64,000 bases of DNA from contig OX123182.2 in assembly GCA_944739405.2 (NCBI GenBank), forward strand, positions 96,836,051-96,900,050, given 5' to 3'. This DNA comes from Euclidia mi (lineage: Eukaryota > Arthropoda > Insecta > Lepidoptera > Erebidae). This document shows, piece by piece, positions 51,643 to 62,760 of this stretch; positions within the stretch are counted from its first letter, which is position 1, and each line of letters begins with the position of its first letter. The position numbers were made by a program, and so were the translations under genes. The notes below the pieces were generated by a model that worked only from the letters and a program-made list of their open reading frames with translations, had not been told where the DNA came from and made no database searches.

Positions 51643-52367
51643 TTAACACTTGATTTTGATTGCAAGACTGTTGCTTGTGGACGTCCGATAATTCCCATGA
51701 AAGACGAAGAAATATTAGAAGAACAATGGCATGGTATGGATAAGATGCATAGTCCTCTTCATGTCTTAATGGTTCTAAGATTAGTAGATAAATTAAACAT
51801 ATGGTACCCACCAAAGGACTTTACATATGAAGAACGTCACTCACCGCAGCATATCAAAGACGAAGTTTGGCAGAGGGCTGGTCCATTATTAACTGATCTT
51901 GCAGGACCCAAAGACAAAATGCAAAAAAATATTCGATTCGTTTCTCTAGGTCTCAGTAGCATGCAAATTGTAAGAAGATAGGATGGATAGAAGTGGGTGA
52001 ATACGAAGATAGCGAAAACATTCAAGTAGACTGTGACGTATGGTTGCCCAGATCTTGGGGATACTTTCACTGTTTAGCAAATTATGATAACAGATATGCT
52101 GGTTTTGCATCAGGTGCATTATTGTTTGGGGAAAAGAAACTCTATGGTGTCGGATCTTTTACATCTTTTAGAGGAAAACACAGTATATTAGTATTCACTG
52201 ATATAAGACCTTACCTTTTACCTAGCCTTTTACATATTGAAAAAACTTGTATGAATCGTTTCGATATAGTCTCAAAGCGGATAGAATTTGAAGTCAATAT
52301 TTATATTATAATGGTACACATTATGTTTTTTTTTAGTCTGTTCGTTGACAATTTGCAATTATATTAA
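51643..52367 (+). pseudogene. S1 serine-protease-like host gene relic
   Basis: Two frames joined by a one-base loss near 51970-51985. Around the junction, KNIRFVSLGLSSMQI followed by KKIGWIEVGEYED resembles the C-x-x-x-GWG strand of chymotrypsin-like proteins. Next, CDVWLPRSWGYFHC and FASGALLFGEKKLYGVGSF resemble the region around the active serine, but the usual GDSGGP is replaced, so it would be non-catalytic. ILVFTDIRPYL matches the C-terminal VFTDV strand. The upstream part (from 51643) has no visible His/Asp triad motifs. No introns or start can be placed. Assignment rests on motif order only. Confidence 0.45.
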
Positions 52368-52378
52368 ATAACCACTCC

Positions 52379-53060
52379 TCCGTGGTCCAGTGGGACTGCC
52401 TCCGTGGTCTAGTGGATAGCGTATGCGACTGCTAATCGAAGGTCTCGGGTTCGATTCCCGGGTCGGGCAAATACAAATAATCTTTATTCGCAGTAAATAG
52501 GGTTTTTTACATAGGTGTTGGGATTAAGTGTAACAGAACAGGCCTACTTAACTATCTTTATTATTTATTAATAGCATGCAAATAAGTAAAACATTTAAAC
52601 AAATGCTTATTTTATCATTCTAACATATAGCGTTAGCGTCATTTTTATAATTTCTTCACAGTAAAGACTTACAAACAAGAATAACAATGTTATACTTTGC
52701 CCTTAGTTTTTGTATTCTGAAAACTCTTTAACAGAATAAAAAGTGTTGTCTAAAAGTAGTTTTTTCAAAGCATGTAAGAATTGCTTTAATGGTAATTGTT
52801 TTATTTCTTCAGGTATCTAATTGTATACCGTTTTACACATAACATAGCAATTGTTTTGCAATTTACTTGTTTTTGGAAAAGTGTTACTGGGTTTTTCCGA
52901 ATTCTCAGTAGCAGCACTGAGTCTGGTGATGTGCCCGGTAATGGCAATAGGGTCGCCCCCTATTACGTGGGACTTAAACATTCATGGCGAAATGTGGGTG
53001 TAATATTACACCTCTGCCTTCCCCTTCGGGGATACAGGCGTGAGTCTATAAAAAAAAAGA
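52379..53060 (+). mobile_element. SINE family C, split by a ~400-bp insert
   Basis: tRNA-like head 52396-52469 (CCGTGGTCTAGTGG, then GGGTTCGATTCCCGGGTCGGGC) and the SINE body 52877-53060 (AGTGTTACTGGGTTTTTCC to CCCCTTCGGGGATACAGGCG, then poly-A). In the intact copy at 39617-39868 these are contiguous. Between them, AATACAAATAATCTTTATT onward resembles the reversed 3' end of a jockey/CR1-type LINE. CCTCCGTGGTCYAGTGG is duplicated at 52379 and 52399. Confidence 0.78.
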
Positions 53061-53491
53061 ACCAAGGACGCTAATTTTTTATATTCATAGATGAGCAGAT
53101 AAGTAGGTAGTGAAAATAGAAACAAGAAATAATAATACGTGTTAACTATTTCTCATCACCGTTACAAGCCTGGCAAGTCACACTGCACTTCCAAACTCTA
53201 GTAGACAAAACGACAAAATAACCCATATGGGCCTTTCTTGGGAGTTTCTGTCAACGTATGGTTAAAATATTTCTTACATGTACTGATTCTCAGATATAAC
53301 TATCAGTTATTCAATATATGGTAAGGAAAACCCAAGGTCCGTCAATATTTTAGTTCTGGACAATACTGAAATTTTATCCTCAAAATAGTGCACTGAATCA
53401 AATTGGCTTGATTATTATATAACGCGTATTTATGTACGATACAAAGTTTATAATATGCTTAAATATGTGATAATGAATTAACAATATTTAG
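53061..53491. other. No gene seen
   Basis: Unassigned. Confidence 0.4.
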
Positions 53492-53701
53492 AACTAGACG
53501 ACGCCAGCAGCTACGCCTGCATTTTTTAAAAAGTTACCCGTTTTGGCCGATCCCGTGGGAATTTCGGGAAATCCCTTCTTAGTGCACGCCTACGGTCCTC
53601 AAGGAACATACATGCCAAATTTCAGCTTCTTGCGTCCAATAGTTTCGGCTGTAGCGTGTCTGTCAGTCAGTCAGTAACGCAAGGATTTTATATATTAAGA
53701 T
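53492..53701 (+). repeat. ~200-bp interspersed repeat E, copy 3
   Basis: Same unit as 23662-23870 and 32182-32390 with a few substitutions. Confidence 0.85.
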
Positions 53702-54136
53702 TAGTTAATATTTAGTTCGTGTAAATGTCATTTCTCAGCACATACTAGTGGCGTGGTGCGCACTTAACGTTCCCGAGTTGAGAAATGTTAAACTTATTTG
53801 TAATTTACCACCAATGTGCAACCACATATTAACAAATAAATTATTTGAATTTGAAAACTATAAAAAGATGCCTTTTATTGAAACAACCTGAGACAAATCA
53901 AATTGGTTCACTTCGCTCAAGTCCAAACATTAATTATGTTGACTAATCCTAAAGAAAGCTCTCGCTGTGTTTATTTTTGTACTCATTATAATTTTATTAT
54001 AGGGACCTCTAAACCTTGTTTAAGATTAAGTCTTAGTTAAATTATTTTTTCCCTAAATCTAAGCCTAACCAACAGTGTAACATTGACTTTCAAGATTTTA
54101 ACGTTATGGAATATGAAAAAAAGGAGAATTAAAGAA
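53702..54136. other. No gene seen
   Basis: Unassigned AT-rich sequence. Confidence 0.4.
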
Positions 54137-54312
54137 AATCAAGGCATAACACACTCAAACATAAAACGTTAATATAATTTTAATACGCATTCACTAGATA
54201 TGATAAGATTTATTTAAATCCAATCCAAAAACCATTTGGTTTTCTCGATGATTTTTCTACATAATAAGGTGTTTCATATGCATCGTAGTAACTATTTACT
54301 GCTTTGTCACCT
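54137..54312 (-). pseudogene. Terminal-exon-like unit, copy 2 (unknown gene)
   Basis: Minus reading encodes GDKAVNSYYDAYETPYYVEK, then SSRKPNGFWIGFK and a stop. It matches 31910-32168 in the same orientation, and similarity extends past the stop to AACACACTCAAACATAAAA on the other side. The 22 bp missing in copy 1 change its C-terminus, so copy 2 may be closer to the original ending. Homology ends at about 54312, just upstream of the shared GTGACAAA, and no clear acceptor matches. Confidence 0.4.
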
Positions 54313-54378
54313 AACATTGTAAGTAGAACTACTGTTAGTTTTAGTAAAATTATTTGTTGTTTATCAGTTTATTTGAGG

Positions 54379-54580
54379 TAAACACTCCCCGTACACACGA
54401 CTGTCTAAGATCTTCATGACAAAGAGGACCGACAGCTAATCGTGTTCTTTGAGGAACGGAGCAAGCGGTAATTAACAATGTAAGGCCGACATAACTTCGA
54501 AAAGTCAGTGATTTGAAACAATCTACATACGGCAGTCTGTTGGTGTCTCCATTAGGCTATCACTCCCTGTTCAGGTTCAT
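54379..54580 (-). mobile_element. SINE family A, 5' half
   Basis: Minus reading starts AGTGATAGCCTAATGGAGAC (A box), lacks a good B box, and continues TTAATTACCGCTTGCTCCG and GAAGATCTTAGACAGTCGTG. It stops before the 3' half. Confidence 0.7.
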
Positions 54581-54581
54581 C

Positions 54582-54755
54582 TGTATATATAAAACTCTTG
54601 CGTTACTAACAGACAACACACAGCTTAAATGATTTAGGCGCAAAAAGCCGAAATTTGGTAGGTATATTCCTTGGGGACCGCAGGCGTGCACAAAAAAGGG
54701 ATTTCTCGAAACTCTTACCGGATCGGGCAGAAACTGTTAAATTTAACTAAATTGT
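54582..54755 (-). repeat. Diverged repeat E, reverse copy
   Basis: TATATATAAAACTCTTGCGTTAC, CCGAAATTTGGTAGGTATATTCC and GGGATTTCTCGAAACTCTTACC are the reverse complement of the E family with many changes. Confidence 0.6.
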
Positions 54756-54840
54756 GGGAGTGGTTGCGGACCTCCTTTAGTGTTAATATAAGTTTCTTTG
54801 TATAAACATTTGTGTAAATAAAATAAATTACAACTTTTAA

Positions 54841-55552
54841 CCCTCTGTAGCGCGGTGTAACATATCTGTGACAAACTGATTGTCTGCCTACCAAAATTAA
54901 AATATCATTTCAAACCAATTTTGTGTTAATGTAACTCATTTGTAACAAACTGAAGAGGCTGAAAACTGAATCATTTGTTTTTCTTTTTAGACTGACTTTT
55001 CGACCTCTTCGGGATGGCGATATTGCCGAGGTGTTGAATGTTTACAAAGGCAGTGAAGATGGCATGGAAGATGACGATGACAGTCTTGCAGATCCAGACT
55101 ATCGGCTAGATAAGATTTTCGGCTCGAAGTTGCAACAACCTTATCCTTATGTAAGCTTGGTGTACCATCTAATATGAAGAACCGTCGATCTATTGAAAAC
55201 GAAATTCAAGCAAAACGACACATAGGTCCAGGTCAACATGTTCCTCCAGTGGCAATCAGGCAAGATCAGACAGGACACTGGCCTGTTTGGACAGAAAAGA
55301 GAGAGAGATATACGCTGTAAATATCCTAAATGCTCTGGTGTCTCACAGACAATGTGCGAGAAATATATTTGTTATAATAAACACAACAATTGTCTTAGAC
55401 TATTTCACCTATGTTAAGTGTACCTTTTGATGCCGTGTGACAGAAATGTCACTGTTGACACATGTTTTCCAGAAACACGTGTATTTTTATTACATTTGAT
55501 TAACATATTTCACTACTTATTTTTAAAATTCGATATCTTGCGCTACAGAGGG
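54841..55552 (+). mobile_element. 712-bp internally deleted piggyBac
   Basis: TTAA at 54837-54840 and 55553-55556 flank perfect 13-bp inverted termini CCCTCTGTAGCGC/GCGCTACAGAGGG. Inside, an acidic transposase N-terminal part (about 54990-55145) is directly joined to the C-terminal cysteine-rich part (55195-55415). The catalytic core is deleted. Non-autonomous, with termini that look functional. Confidence 0.9.
54990..55415 (+). pseudogene. piggyBac transposase remnants (N-terminus joined to C-terminal CRD)
   Basis: The first part reads TFRPLRDGDIAEVLNVYKGS followed by EDGMEDDDDSLADPDYRLDK, the acidic N-terminus. The second part reads RQDQTGHWPVWTEKRERYTL, a stop, then KYPKCSGVSQTMCEKYICYN and NCLRLFH, the cysteine-rich DNA-binding domain that ends piggyBac transposases (spacing C..C...C..C..C, with one Cys changed to Tyr). 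Frames differ between the parts. Confidence 0.82.
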
Positions 55553-55784
55553 TTAATTAATGTTTTGATTTCTTATAAGATATTTTGAAAGTTACAAGTA
55601 AAACTTATAATTTCTTGTTTGATATTTAAAATGCAAGACATAACAGAACAGAAGGGTTTGCCAAGACGTCTTTCTGCAAACGTTAACACAAAAAAATGTA
55701 TAGAGTGAATGAAAAGTCACGTGATCTAATCGAACAAATAGAAAAGTCGTAGCCAAATACACAACGCATAAAAAGCAATACAAT

Positions 55785-56060
55785 ACAAATCAATACAAAT
55801 CATCTTTATTGAACACCAAAGTAATACAATTTACTATACTCATTTGTAAAATAAAAGTTAATGTACAAATGGCGGCCTTATCACTCATAAGCAATACCTT
55901 CCAGGCAACCTTTGGATGGACTAGAAAAGCAAGGAGCCTGGAAAAAGGGCAGTTTGGCGATACTGATGATTTATACAAAGGACCATGCCCATCTGTGCCC
56001 CAGAAATGCCCAGATAACGTAAATTATAAGATTGTACTAATAAATGAAAACTAGAATTAT
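55785..56060 (-). mobile_element. 3' end of a minus-strand LINE
   Basis: AATACAAATCATCTTTATTGAACACC in plus reading is the reversed polyadenylation region (GGTGTTCAATAAAGATGATTTGTATT) of a lepidopteran LINE. The body has no RT; the copy is strongly 5'-truncated. Confidence 0.55.
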
Positions 56061-56379
56061 GATGTTAATTTTGAAACCCAACAAGCACTGGATAAAAAAT
56101 CGAAAAAAAAGACTTGTTGTTTACATTGCAGTACCTATGATTAATAATGTTTCATTCATTCATTCATTCATGCACTAAAAGTGCAGTTTATTACGGTCTG
56201 GAACCACGCCCTTTAGCCATTTATTAATTGGTTGTGATAGTGTTGCGGTTTTATTTGCGTATTTACTGATACGATCGAAAAGATAAAACTTCACAAAAAG
56301 TAACTGCATGTAGATTATAGTAGGTATTCATATTGTGTGCCTTCTATAGTGCTTTGAATAATTACGTATTTATTTGAGA
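56061..56379. other. Microsatellite (ATTC)n at 56153-56170, otherwise nothing
   Basis: TTCATTCATTCATTCATTCATGC run. No gene seen in the rest. Confidence 0.6.
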
Positions 56380-56602
56380 CTAGCCGTTTCCCGCGGTTTC
56401 AACCGCGTCCTGAGGGAACTACTTCGCGTACGCGAAAAACCCAAATATCTTACGGAATCCTATTTTTTCTACAATAAAATATAGCCTATGTTACTCGCAG
56501 ATAATGTAGCTTTCTAATGGTGACAGAATTTTTAAAATCGGTCCAGTAGTACAAACAAACAAAAATACAAATCTTTCCTCTTTATAATATTAGTGTAGAC
56601 TA
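56380..56602 (+). mobile_element. RTE-related SINE/LINE tail
   Basis: GACTAGCCGTTTCCCGCGGTTTC, AACTACTTCGCGTACGCG, AAAATATAGCCTATGTTACTCG, TAATGTAGCTTTCTAATGGTG, AAAATCGGTCCAGTAGT and CTTTCCTCTTTATAATATTAG are the consecutive blocks of a very common lepidopteran retroposon. Nearly complete. Confidence 0.75.
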
Positions 56603-56960
56603 TCCTATTGAATATTTTTAGTATGTTTCGAAAAGATCACAAGAGCCCAAATCAATATTTTTAGCCATGTCGAGAGCGAATAACTAGAGGAGGAGTAAAC
56701 TGACTTGATATGTTTCATTTATTCGAATACGATGTCCATGTCACACGTGTAAAAAGGGAACAAGAATCAAAACAAGAACAAGAATAAAAAATAAAACTAA
56801 TATTTACATACATAAAAAAATACACACATAAAATACTGAAAAATATACTACATAAAGATACATAAATAATCATAAAATATATAATACATACATAAAGGTG
56901 TAGGAAATGGAAGATAGAACAAAATATGAGTTTGACAATAGATAGAAAAGATTAAATAGA

Positions 56961-58261
56961 TTAATAGTAGTCTTTTAAAAACTTTTTAAAGGAAGTTATC
57001 GTTTGAGCCTGCTTTATGGATATAGCCAAAGCATTCCACAAGCGAACGGCTTGTACCATAAATGACTCGTCATAAAAAGAAGTGGAATGCATTGGACTTG
57101 CCAATATTAAATTCACAGATGACCTCAGCGATCTTGAATGTGTGTCACAAAGAAAATTGAAACGTTCATTTAAATAACGCGGAGATGAAGGATTAAAAAG
57201 AATGTTATAAAGTAAAGAAAGAATGTGAGTATTCCGTCGAAGGCGAATTGGGAGCCACTTGAGCAATTTGCGGAAATCAGAAACGTGATCGTATTTGTGT
57301 AATCCAAATATAAATCTAATACAAAAGTTTTGAAGGCGCTCAAGCTTATCAAGTTGCTCCTCATTGAGATCTAGATAGCATCATCATAGTCAAGGATAGG
57401 TCAAAGAAGAGAATTTGCGAGCGCAATCTTCGTGGCAGTCGGCAGAAAGTTCCGCAATCTTCGCAACGTCCCAGACGCAGCGAATAATTTGCGACTGACT
57501 CCACCAATTTGTGGGCCCCAGGATAACGTTTTATCTATATAAACACCCAGGTCCTTCACGCAGTCACTAATGGGTATGGGGATACCACTAAAGTTAATTT
57601 GAGGTAGACGAGTCCAGTCCACACGTGAGATCATCTTGAGACTGCCAACAACAATAACCTGCGTTTTTGCAGGGTTGATTTGTAGATCAAATCTGAGACT
57701 CTATGCAGCTATCCGGTCTAAATCTATATTAATGATGCGGAATGCTTCAAAGAACTCGTGTACAGGTGCTTGAGTGTAAATTTGAAGATCATCTGCATTA
57801 AAGTGGTAGGATGACTGAAGCTGATAGAGATATAATTTATAAAAATTGAGAAAAGTAAGGGAGATAGAACGCCACCCTGTGGAACGCCGACTGTAGTATT
57901 ACACCACGAAGAGAAAGAGTCTTCGATCCGTATCCGTTGTCGGCGGCCAAACAGATAGCTGTGAAACCAATCAATCATTTGTGGAGATATGTTAATAGAG
58001 CGTAGTATGCCAAGCAGAATATGGACATCAACGTTGTTGAAGGCGTTACTAAAATCAAGTAAGGTAAGTAAAGTCAGATTTCCACTCTCCATACCAAGCC
58101 TTATGACGTCGGTAATGTTGATCAGTGCCGTAAGGGTGCTGTGACCAGGTAGGAATCCGGATTGGAGAGGATGGAGGGGTAAGTTCTTGTTAAGGAATGT
58201 GCTAAGTTGGATATGGATAAGTCGCACATTGGAGAGGAAAGGTAGCACGGAGATAGGACAA
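56961..58261 (-). pseudogene. LINE reverse transcriptase (broken)
   Basis: 58248-57724 (174 aa): QSGFLPGHSTLTALINI, LLDFSNAFNNVDVHILLGIL (motif A; catalytic Asp 65), WFHSYLFGRRQRIRIEDSF, GVPQGGVLSPLLFSIFIN (residues 121-138). Right after, the sequence shifts; the next frame has NADDLQIYTQAP, the motif C block, with FADD or YADD degraded to NADD. 57634-57401 holds VKDLGVYIDKTLSWGPQIGG, a stop follows, and 57266-56961 holds KWLPIRLRRNTHILSLLYNI and the C-terminal SFYDESFMVQAVRLWNALA. Confidence 0.85.
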
Positions 58262-59866
58262 AACTCGGAAAAGAACGAGAGTTTGGATTTTTAGGTAAAA
58301 GAATAATTTGAGCGTCTTTCCATGCAGATGGAAATACGCCCCGGGATAAGGAATAATTTAGAATATGACACAAGATAGGAAGGATTTCATCTAAGATGGG
58401 AAGGATCATCTTTCGACTGATACAATCATTACCGACGGCATTGGAGGAAATAGATAGGACGCTCTTTTTAAGATCACATTCAGATAATTGATTAAAATCG
58501 AAGGATGGGTAAACTGAGGTTGGAAGCAATGAAATATCGTGTAAAGTATTAGCTCTAGTAGTCCTATCAAATTGGGACGAAGCAGTGAAATGTCGATTTA
58601 ATAAATTAATATCAATTTTATCAATAGTGAGATCATATGTAGACTTTCCAACCCCCAGAGTTCTTAGTAATTGCCAGACCGTAGCTGGATCCTCATTCTC
58701 AACAGAGTTAAGGATGTATTGGCGTAGTGCTTTCCTACAAACCTTTCTGCAGTGATTTCTAATCGCGATATAGTTATCCCAATTACCAGGAGTCGCTCGA
58801 CATTTATATTTTGTTTTAGCCATTGCCTTCTTCGTCAGTAACTGTTTGATTTCCTTAGTGAGCCAAGGTGAAGGTAATTGCTTGACTCTGATAGCACGGA
58901 CCGGTGCATGAACATCGTACAACCGAGTAATCGTATTTGTGAATGTTTCGACTTTTTCGTCAATGGATTGCGCACTCAGTAAGGAATTCCAGTCAATCAT
59001 GCTGGCGTCGCTTCGGAGATTTTCAACTTTCATGCCACCAAAATTGCGCTGCAGAAGAATTTTGGATTTTGTCTTAGGAAGACGAAGTTTATAAGACAGA
59101 AAAATTAGGGCGTGGTAAGAGAAAGCGTCAGCTGCAAGCTGACCATGCCTGGCGACAAGACTAGGTGAAGAGACAAACATAAGATCAAGAAGAGAAGGAG
59201 TAGAATTTGGAAAGTTATGTGTAGCACTTAAAGGAAAGATGGATAGATTACAAGATTCGACAATACTACACAAGGAATAAGGGCGAGAATCATTTTTTAA
59301 CAAGCAAGTGTTAAAATCGCCCATGACTATGGTGTGACTGTAAGAAGGGACTAGATTTTCCAAGATGCGTTCGAAAGAAGACAAGTTATTTACGCGACAG
59401 TTAGACGAGTAATACACACCAAGTAGAACCTTGGTATAAGTCAGATCTAATTCCAGAAAGAGATGCTCGCCGGCATTAAGCGGTACTGGCTGTGTAGACA
59501 TATCAACAACATTGAAAGGAATATGGTTACGGAGATAAATGGCAACACCACTACCACCACTTCCGGTACGATCATTTCTTACTAGTCAATAATTAGGAAG
59601 AGAGTAGGTCACAGAAGACACGGTTTTAACCATGACTCGGAAATTAGAATGGCATGGATATTTTTACAGTCAAAAGTGGTCAGCATATCCTGGAAATGGG
59701 CTGGAATACTATGAGCGTTTATATGGACAACATTCAAGTTACCGGTTACATCGACAAACTCGCACTCAAGTGTCTAAGCAAGTGAAAGGATGTTTACAAA
59801 GCTGTTATTATGGCTACTTATAGAAAAGAAACTGTCATTATCACTACTTTGTAATTGACCAGACAT
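58262..59866 (-). pseudogene. LINE endonuclease and linker (one stop, one shift near the N-terminus)
   Basis: ATG 59866 gives MSGQLQSSDNDSFFSISSHN, a stop about 30 codons later, then in the same frame LNVVHINAHSIPAHFQDML and AILISESWLKP. A shift near 59590 leads to SYRKWW/GGSGVAIYLRNHIPF and the 459-codon frame 59501-58122, which has VLLGVYYSSNC, TIVMGDFNTCLL (catalytic), PSLLDLMFVSS and SYHALIFLSY, then the linker to RT (SNAVGNDCISRKMILPIL, LLPKNPNSRS). The AP-endonuclease order is complete. Confidence 0.85.
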
Positions 59867-60399
59867 AACATAAAAAATATAGATATATAATAAATATAAT
59901 AACTAAAAAATAAAAAAGTAAGATAAACTTATATACTTCTAAAGCACGCTATCAAAATAGGATGTCCACCTGCCAGTTGAGTGTTAACAACCAACAATAT
60001 TGAATAATACATGTTGCAATAACAATAATACAAGAACATAAAGTAAATACTACAAAAAATTATCGATGGAAATAGTTCTCAAATCGGTTTCCGAACGTAC
60101 CATTTCAGTCGAGTAGAAAGAACGAAACGTAATATTGACAACGTTGACAGTTATCCAAATGGCATAAAATCACTTTATAAAATGCTAAGCGTGCTTGATT
60201 ATAAGCAAGTAAATCGAAGGTATGAATTAATGTATATTACGGAAATCGGAAATGAGCTACGTGAATTCAAAAGTTACGAAGTAGGGGGTATAAGTAAAGT
60301 TTTGAGCATTAAAGATAGGGTATAGTGATACAATACGTATACGTACATAAAAAGTAAACAAACCCGCGGATGCTTCAATCACTATGAAAGCTGTGGTAC
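59867..60399 (-). other. Likely ORF1-ORF2 spacer or 5' part of the minus LINE
   Basis: No supported ORF. It lies between the ORF1-like C-terminus at 60400-60585 and the ORF2 ATG at 59866; whether it is native spacer or an insertion cannot be told. Confidence 0.4.
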
Positions 60400-60585
60400 A
60401 AATTACTTTTTCGTGGCTGCGGCGCGTTTCGACTTCGGAACCATGGGTTTCTCAGTAATAGGTGTCTTCTGAGTGCCAGACTTAATACGGTTCAGTTCGA
60501 CGAGCGACGAAATACGATGTTGTTTTCCTTCGGCGTCCACGACGAAAATATGGCCCTCTCGTGTCCAACTACTTGTGACTCCAAG
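60400..60585 (-). pseudogene. LINE ORF1 C-terminus (probable)
   Basis: SSWTREGHIFVVDAEGKQHR then ISSLVELNRIKSG and a basic tail ending at 60403. WTREGxIFV followed by a xRISSLxELxxI block is typical of the last residues of ORF1 proteins in jockey-type LINEs. The strand fits the LINE that follows at 59866. Its upstream part is cut off by LINE copy B. Confidence 0.45.
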
Positions 60586-60616
60586 AAGTAGACTCATCAG
60601 ATGATATAAGACGATG

Positions 60617-61605
60617 AAACAATGCATTTGAGAGAACAAATTAAAAATTTAAAACAACAGTTATCGTCTGCACACGAAGAGGTAAATAATCTGTCACTAG
60701 AAAATAACGAGTTGAAGAAAACTATAGTAAAGCTGAATAAGAAACAAGATCTATTAATGCGAGCAATAAGAAATTATCATGTGAAATAATTACGCTTAAA
60801 AAATCTAAAAAATCAACTCCCCACAGAATTATTCAGAAATCATTCAAACACCGATTGGAACTGTCGTAGGCACCCAAAGAGCAATACGACCAACCAGCTC
60901 AAATAATGACTACACCTGATGGGCATCACAAAAAAATATCCAACCACGAACAGCGAGCTAAGTTGTGTTTGATCAGTAGCAATAAGAAGGTATTGTCTAT
61001 AGCACAGAACATATATTCTAACTACAGCATATGTTATAATACATTACCTTACATAGAACTGTGGAGTAATTAAACTTATTGATAATTTGCAATCTAAACT
61101 CACAAATTATACAATGAAAGATTATTGCATAATATTCATAGGTGGTGAAGACTTCGAAAAGACTCGCAATTAGTCTGAGATAGTAGCTAATTTACGTGAA
61201 CGATTATTTGGAATAATACACACAAATATAGTCTTATGTCCACCAACCTTCAAATGTATTGACTATTGTACTATGTTCAACTGGCACATTGAAATGTTTA
61301 ATTACCTTCTCTACTATGGCATAAATATATATGACTATGCTGTAATATTTGATTCGAACTTAAATTTGACTTACGATCACACAATGTTTAAAAAATATAG
61401 TGAAGTAATTAATGATCAAGGTATGTTCAATATTTTCCAGAACTTAAAGTACATAGATGAAACAATATTGACATCCGATAATTTATATGTAAACCAATAC
61501 TTAAATAACAAACATAGTAATAAAAAGACGGACCAATCTACCAAATGTTACGATATCAGCGAATTTAACAGTACGAGCATAGCTAATGACACTTTTTTTT
61601 CGTAA
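60617..61605 (+). pseudogene. ORF1 of LINE copy B (decayed)
   Basis: The coiled-coil part encodes LREQIKNLKQQLSSAHEEVN and NLSLENNELKKTIVKLNKK (60624-60750), then a stop. After several stops, 61273-61605 gives INIYDYAVIFDSNLNLTYDH and TMFKKYSEVINDQGMFNIFQ, which align with INIHNYAQLVDSNLNLLCDY and TMLYKRSGVINNRGLTVIFE of copy A. The shared blocks define a conserved C-terminal part of this ORF1. Confidence 0.8.
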
Positions 61606-62760
61606 ATAAATATCTATACATATTGCACCAAAATATAGCAGGACTAATAAATAAATCAGATGCTTTATCCGTATCATTGGCTGATCTCGAAGATAAAAAA
61701 CAACCTGTAGATATAATTTGTATAACGGAACACTTTGTTATGTCGGGATATCTCATGTTTATGTACCCAACTATAATTTAGCTGCTTTTTATAGCAGGAC
61801 TGATAGCAAAAGAGGTGGTACATGTATACTTGTAAGAATGGGGCACATGTGGAGAGAAATACCCGAAGTAGCCCAATTATCTATAAATGGAATTCTGGAA
61901 TGCTGTGCTATTGAATTACCTAATTATAAAATAATCATTGTATGTGTGTATAGGGTACCAAAATTGTCTAATTTAAACGTATTTTTCCAAAAACTGCAGC
62001 AGATTTTATTAGAGATCGATAAAAAGAAATATGGCAATATAATAATAGCCGGCGACTTTAACATTGACATACTAAAAAATAATAATTTGACATTAGAATT
62101 TAAATGATTATTAAGTAATTTTAATTTGTTACTAGCTTTAGAGCGTCCAACGAGGTTAGCACGGCAACAACGACAACCCAACCTACTAGACGGCACACGT
62201 AAGGCGAACACTTTCAAACAACACATTAGACTTACACGTCTTAAATAAGACCAATCCCAACACTAGATATGAATTATGACGTTCCGTAAATTTGAACCGG
62301 CCAATTAGAATGCATTTTTGTAGCCCCCCCTTGCCCCTCATACCTCACCGCTTTGACAGATTTTTTTGTTTGTAGAAATGAAAACATTAGGTGTCTAGTA
62401 GGCTTTGTTGTCGTTGCACGGCAAACATGCATCGATAATTATGCACACAACTTCCAAAAACTTTGGAAAGCTGATGTGGTTGATTTAGCTTTGTCTGACC
62501 ATAAGGCCCAAATTCTTAAATTTCCAGTAAATAACACATGTATCTTGAACTACTGGTACAAGAGCAAAATGATTATGCACCTGAAAATGTGCTGAAATTC
62601 AAAAACATCCTCGCAAGTTTAACATTTTCCGAAATCTACGGGATGATGATGCTAACGCGGCATTTCGTATACTTTTTGAACAATTTGACCTTTTTTACAG
62701 ACTTTGTTTTCCACGTAAGTTTATTGCTGTAAAACCTACAAAAAAACAGAAATGGATTTC
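61606..62760 (+). pseudogene. Endonuclease and linker of LINE copy B, interrupted by a MITE
   Basis: LHQNIAGLINK, IICITEHFV, KRGGTCILVR, IVCVYRVPK, AGDFNIDILKN (catalytic), a stop at 62105, then RPTRLAR. The frame is split by the MITE at 62168-62416 and resumes TCIDNYAHNFQKLWKADVVD, LALSDHKAQILKF, then LASLTFSEIY and KQKWISRGI. With the insert removed PTRLARQTCIDN matches PTRLRKCIDN of copy A. Confidence 0.85.
62168..62416. mobile_element. 249-bp hAT-type MITE
   Basis: Exact 8-bp target duplication CACGGCAA at 62160-62167 and 62417-62424. Terminal inverted repeats CAACGACAACCCAACCTAC and, reversed, CAACGACAACAAAGCCTAC, continuing as TAGAC on both sides. 8-bp duplications define the hAT superfamily. 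No ORF. Confidence 0.9.

Larger units (their letters stand above)
56705..59866 (-). mobile_element. Non-LTR retrotransposon (jockey/CR1 group), near full-length ORF2
   Basis: Minus-strand ORF2 from ATG 59866 to about 56961, then a 3' UTR to CGAATAAATGAAACAT near 56708. The endonuclease frame is long and mostly intact; the RT part has several shifts. It differs clearly from the CR1-like copies elsewhere (GVPQGGVLSP instead of GVPQGSILGP). Confidence 0.85.

Noticed and set aside
52396..52469. tRNA gene-like sequence with good A and B boxes
   Set aside because: It is the head of SINE family C; the same head occurs at 36990-37045 and 39617-39690, and the expected body follows after an insert. 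No CCA-ready acceptor stem as in a true tRNA.
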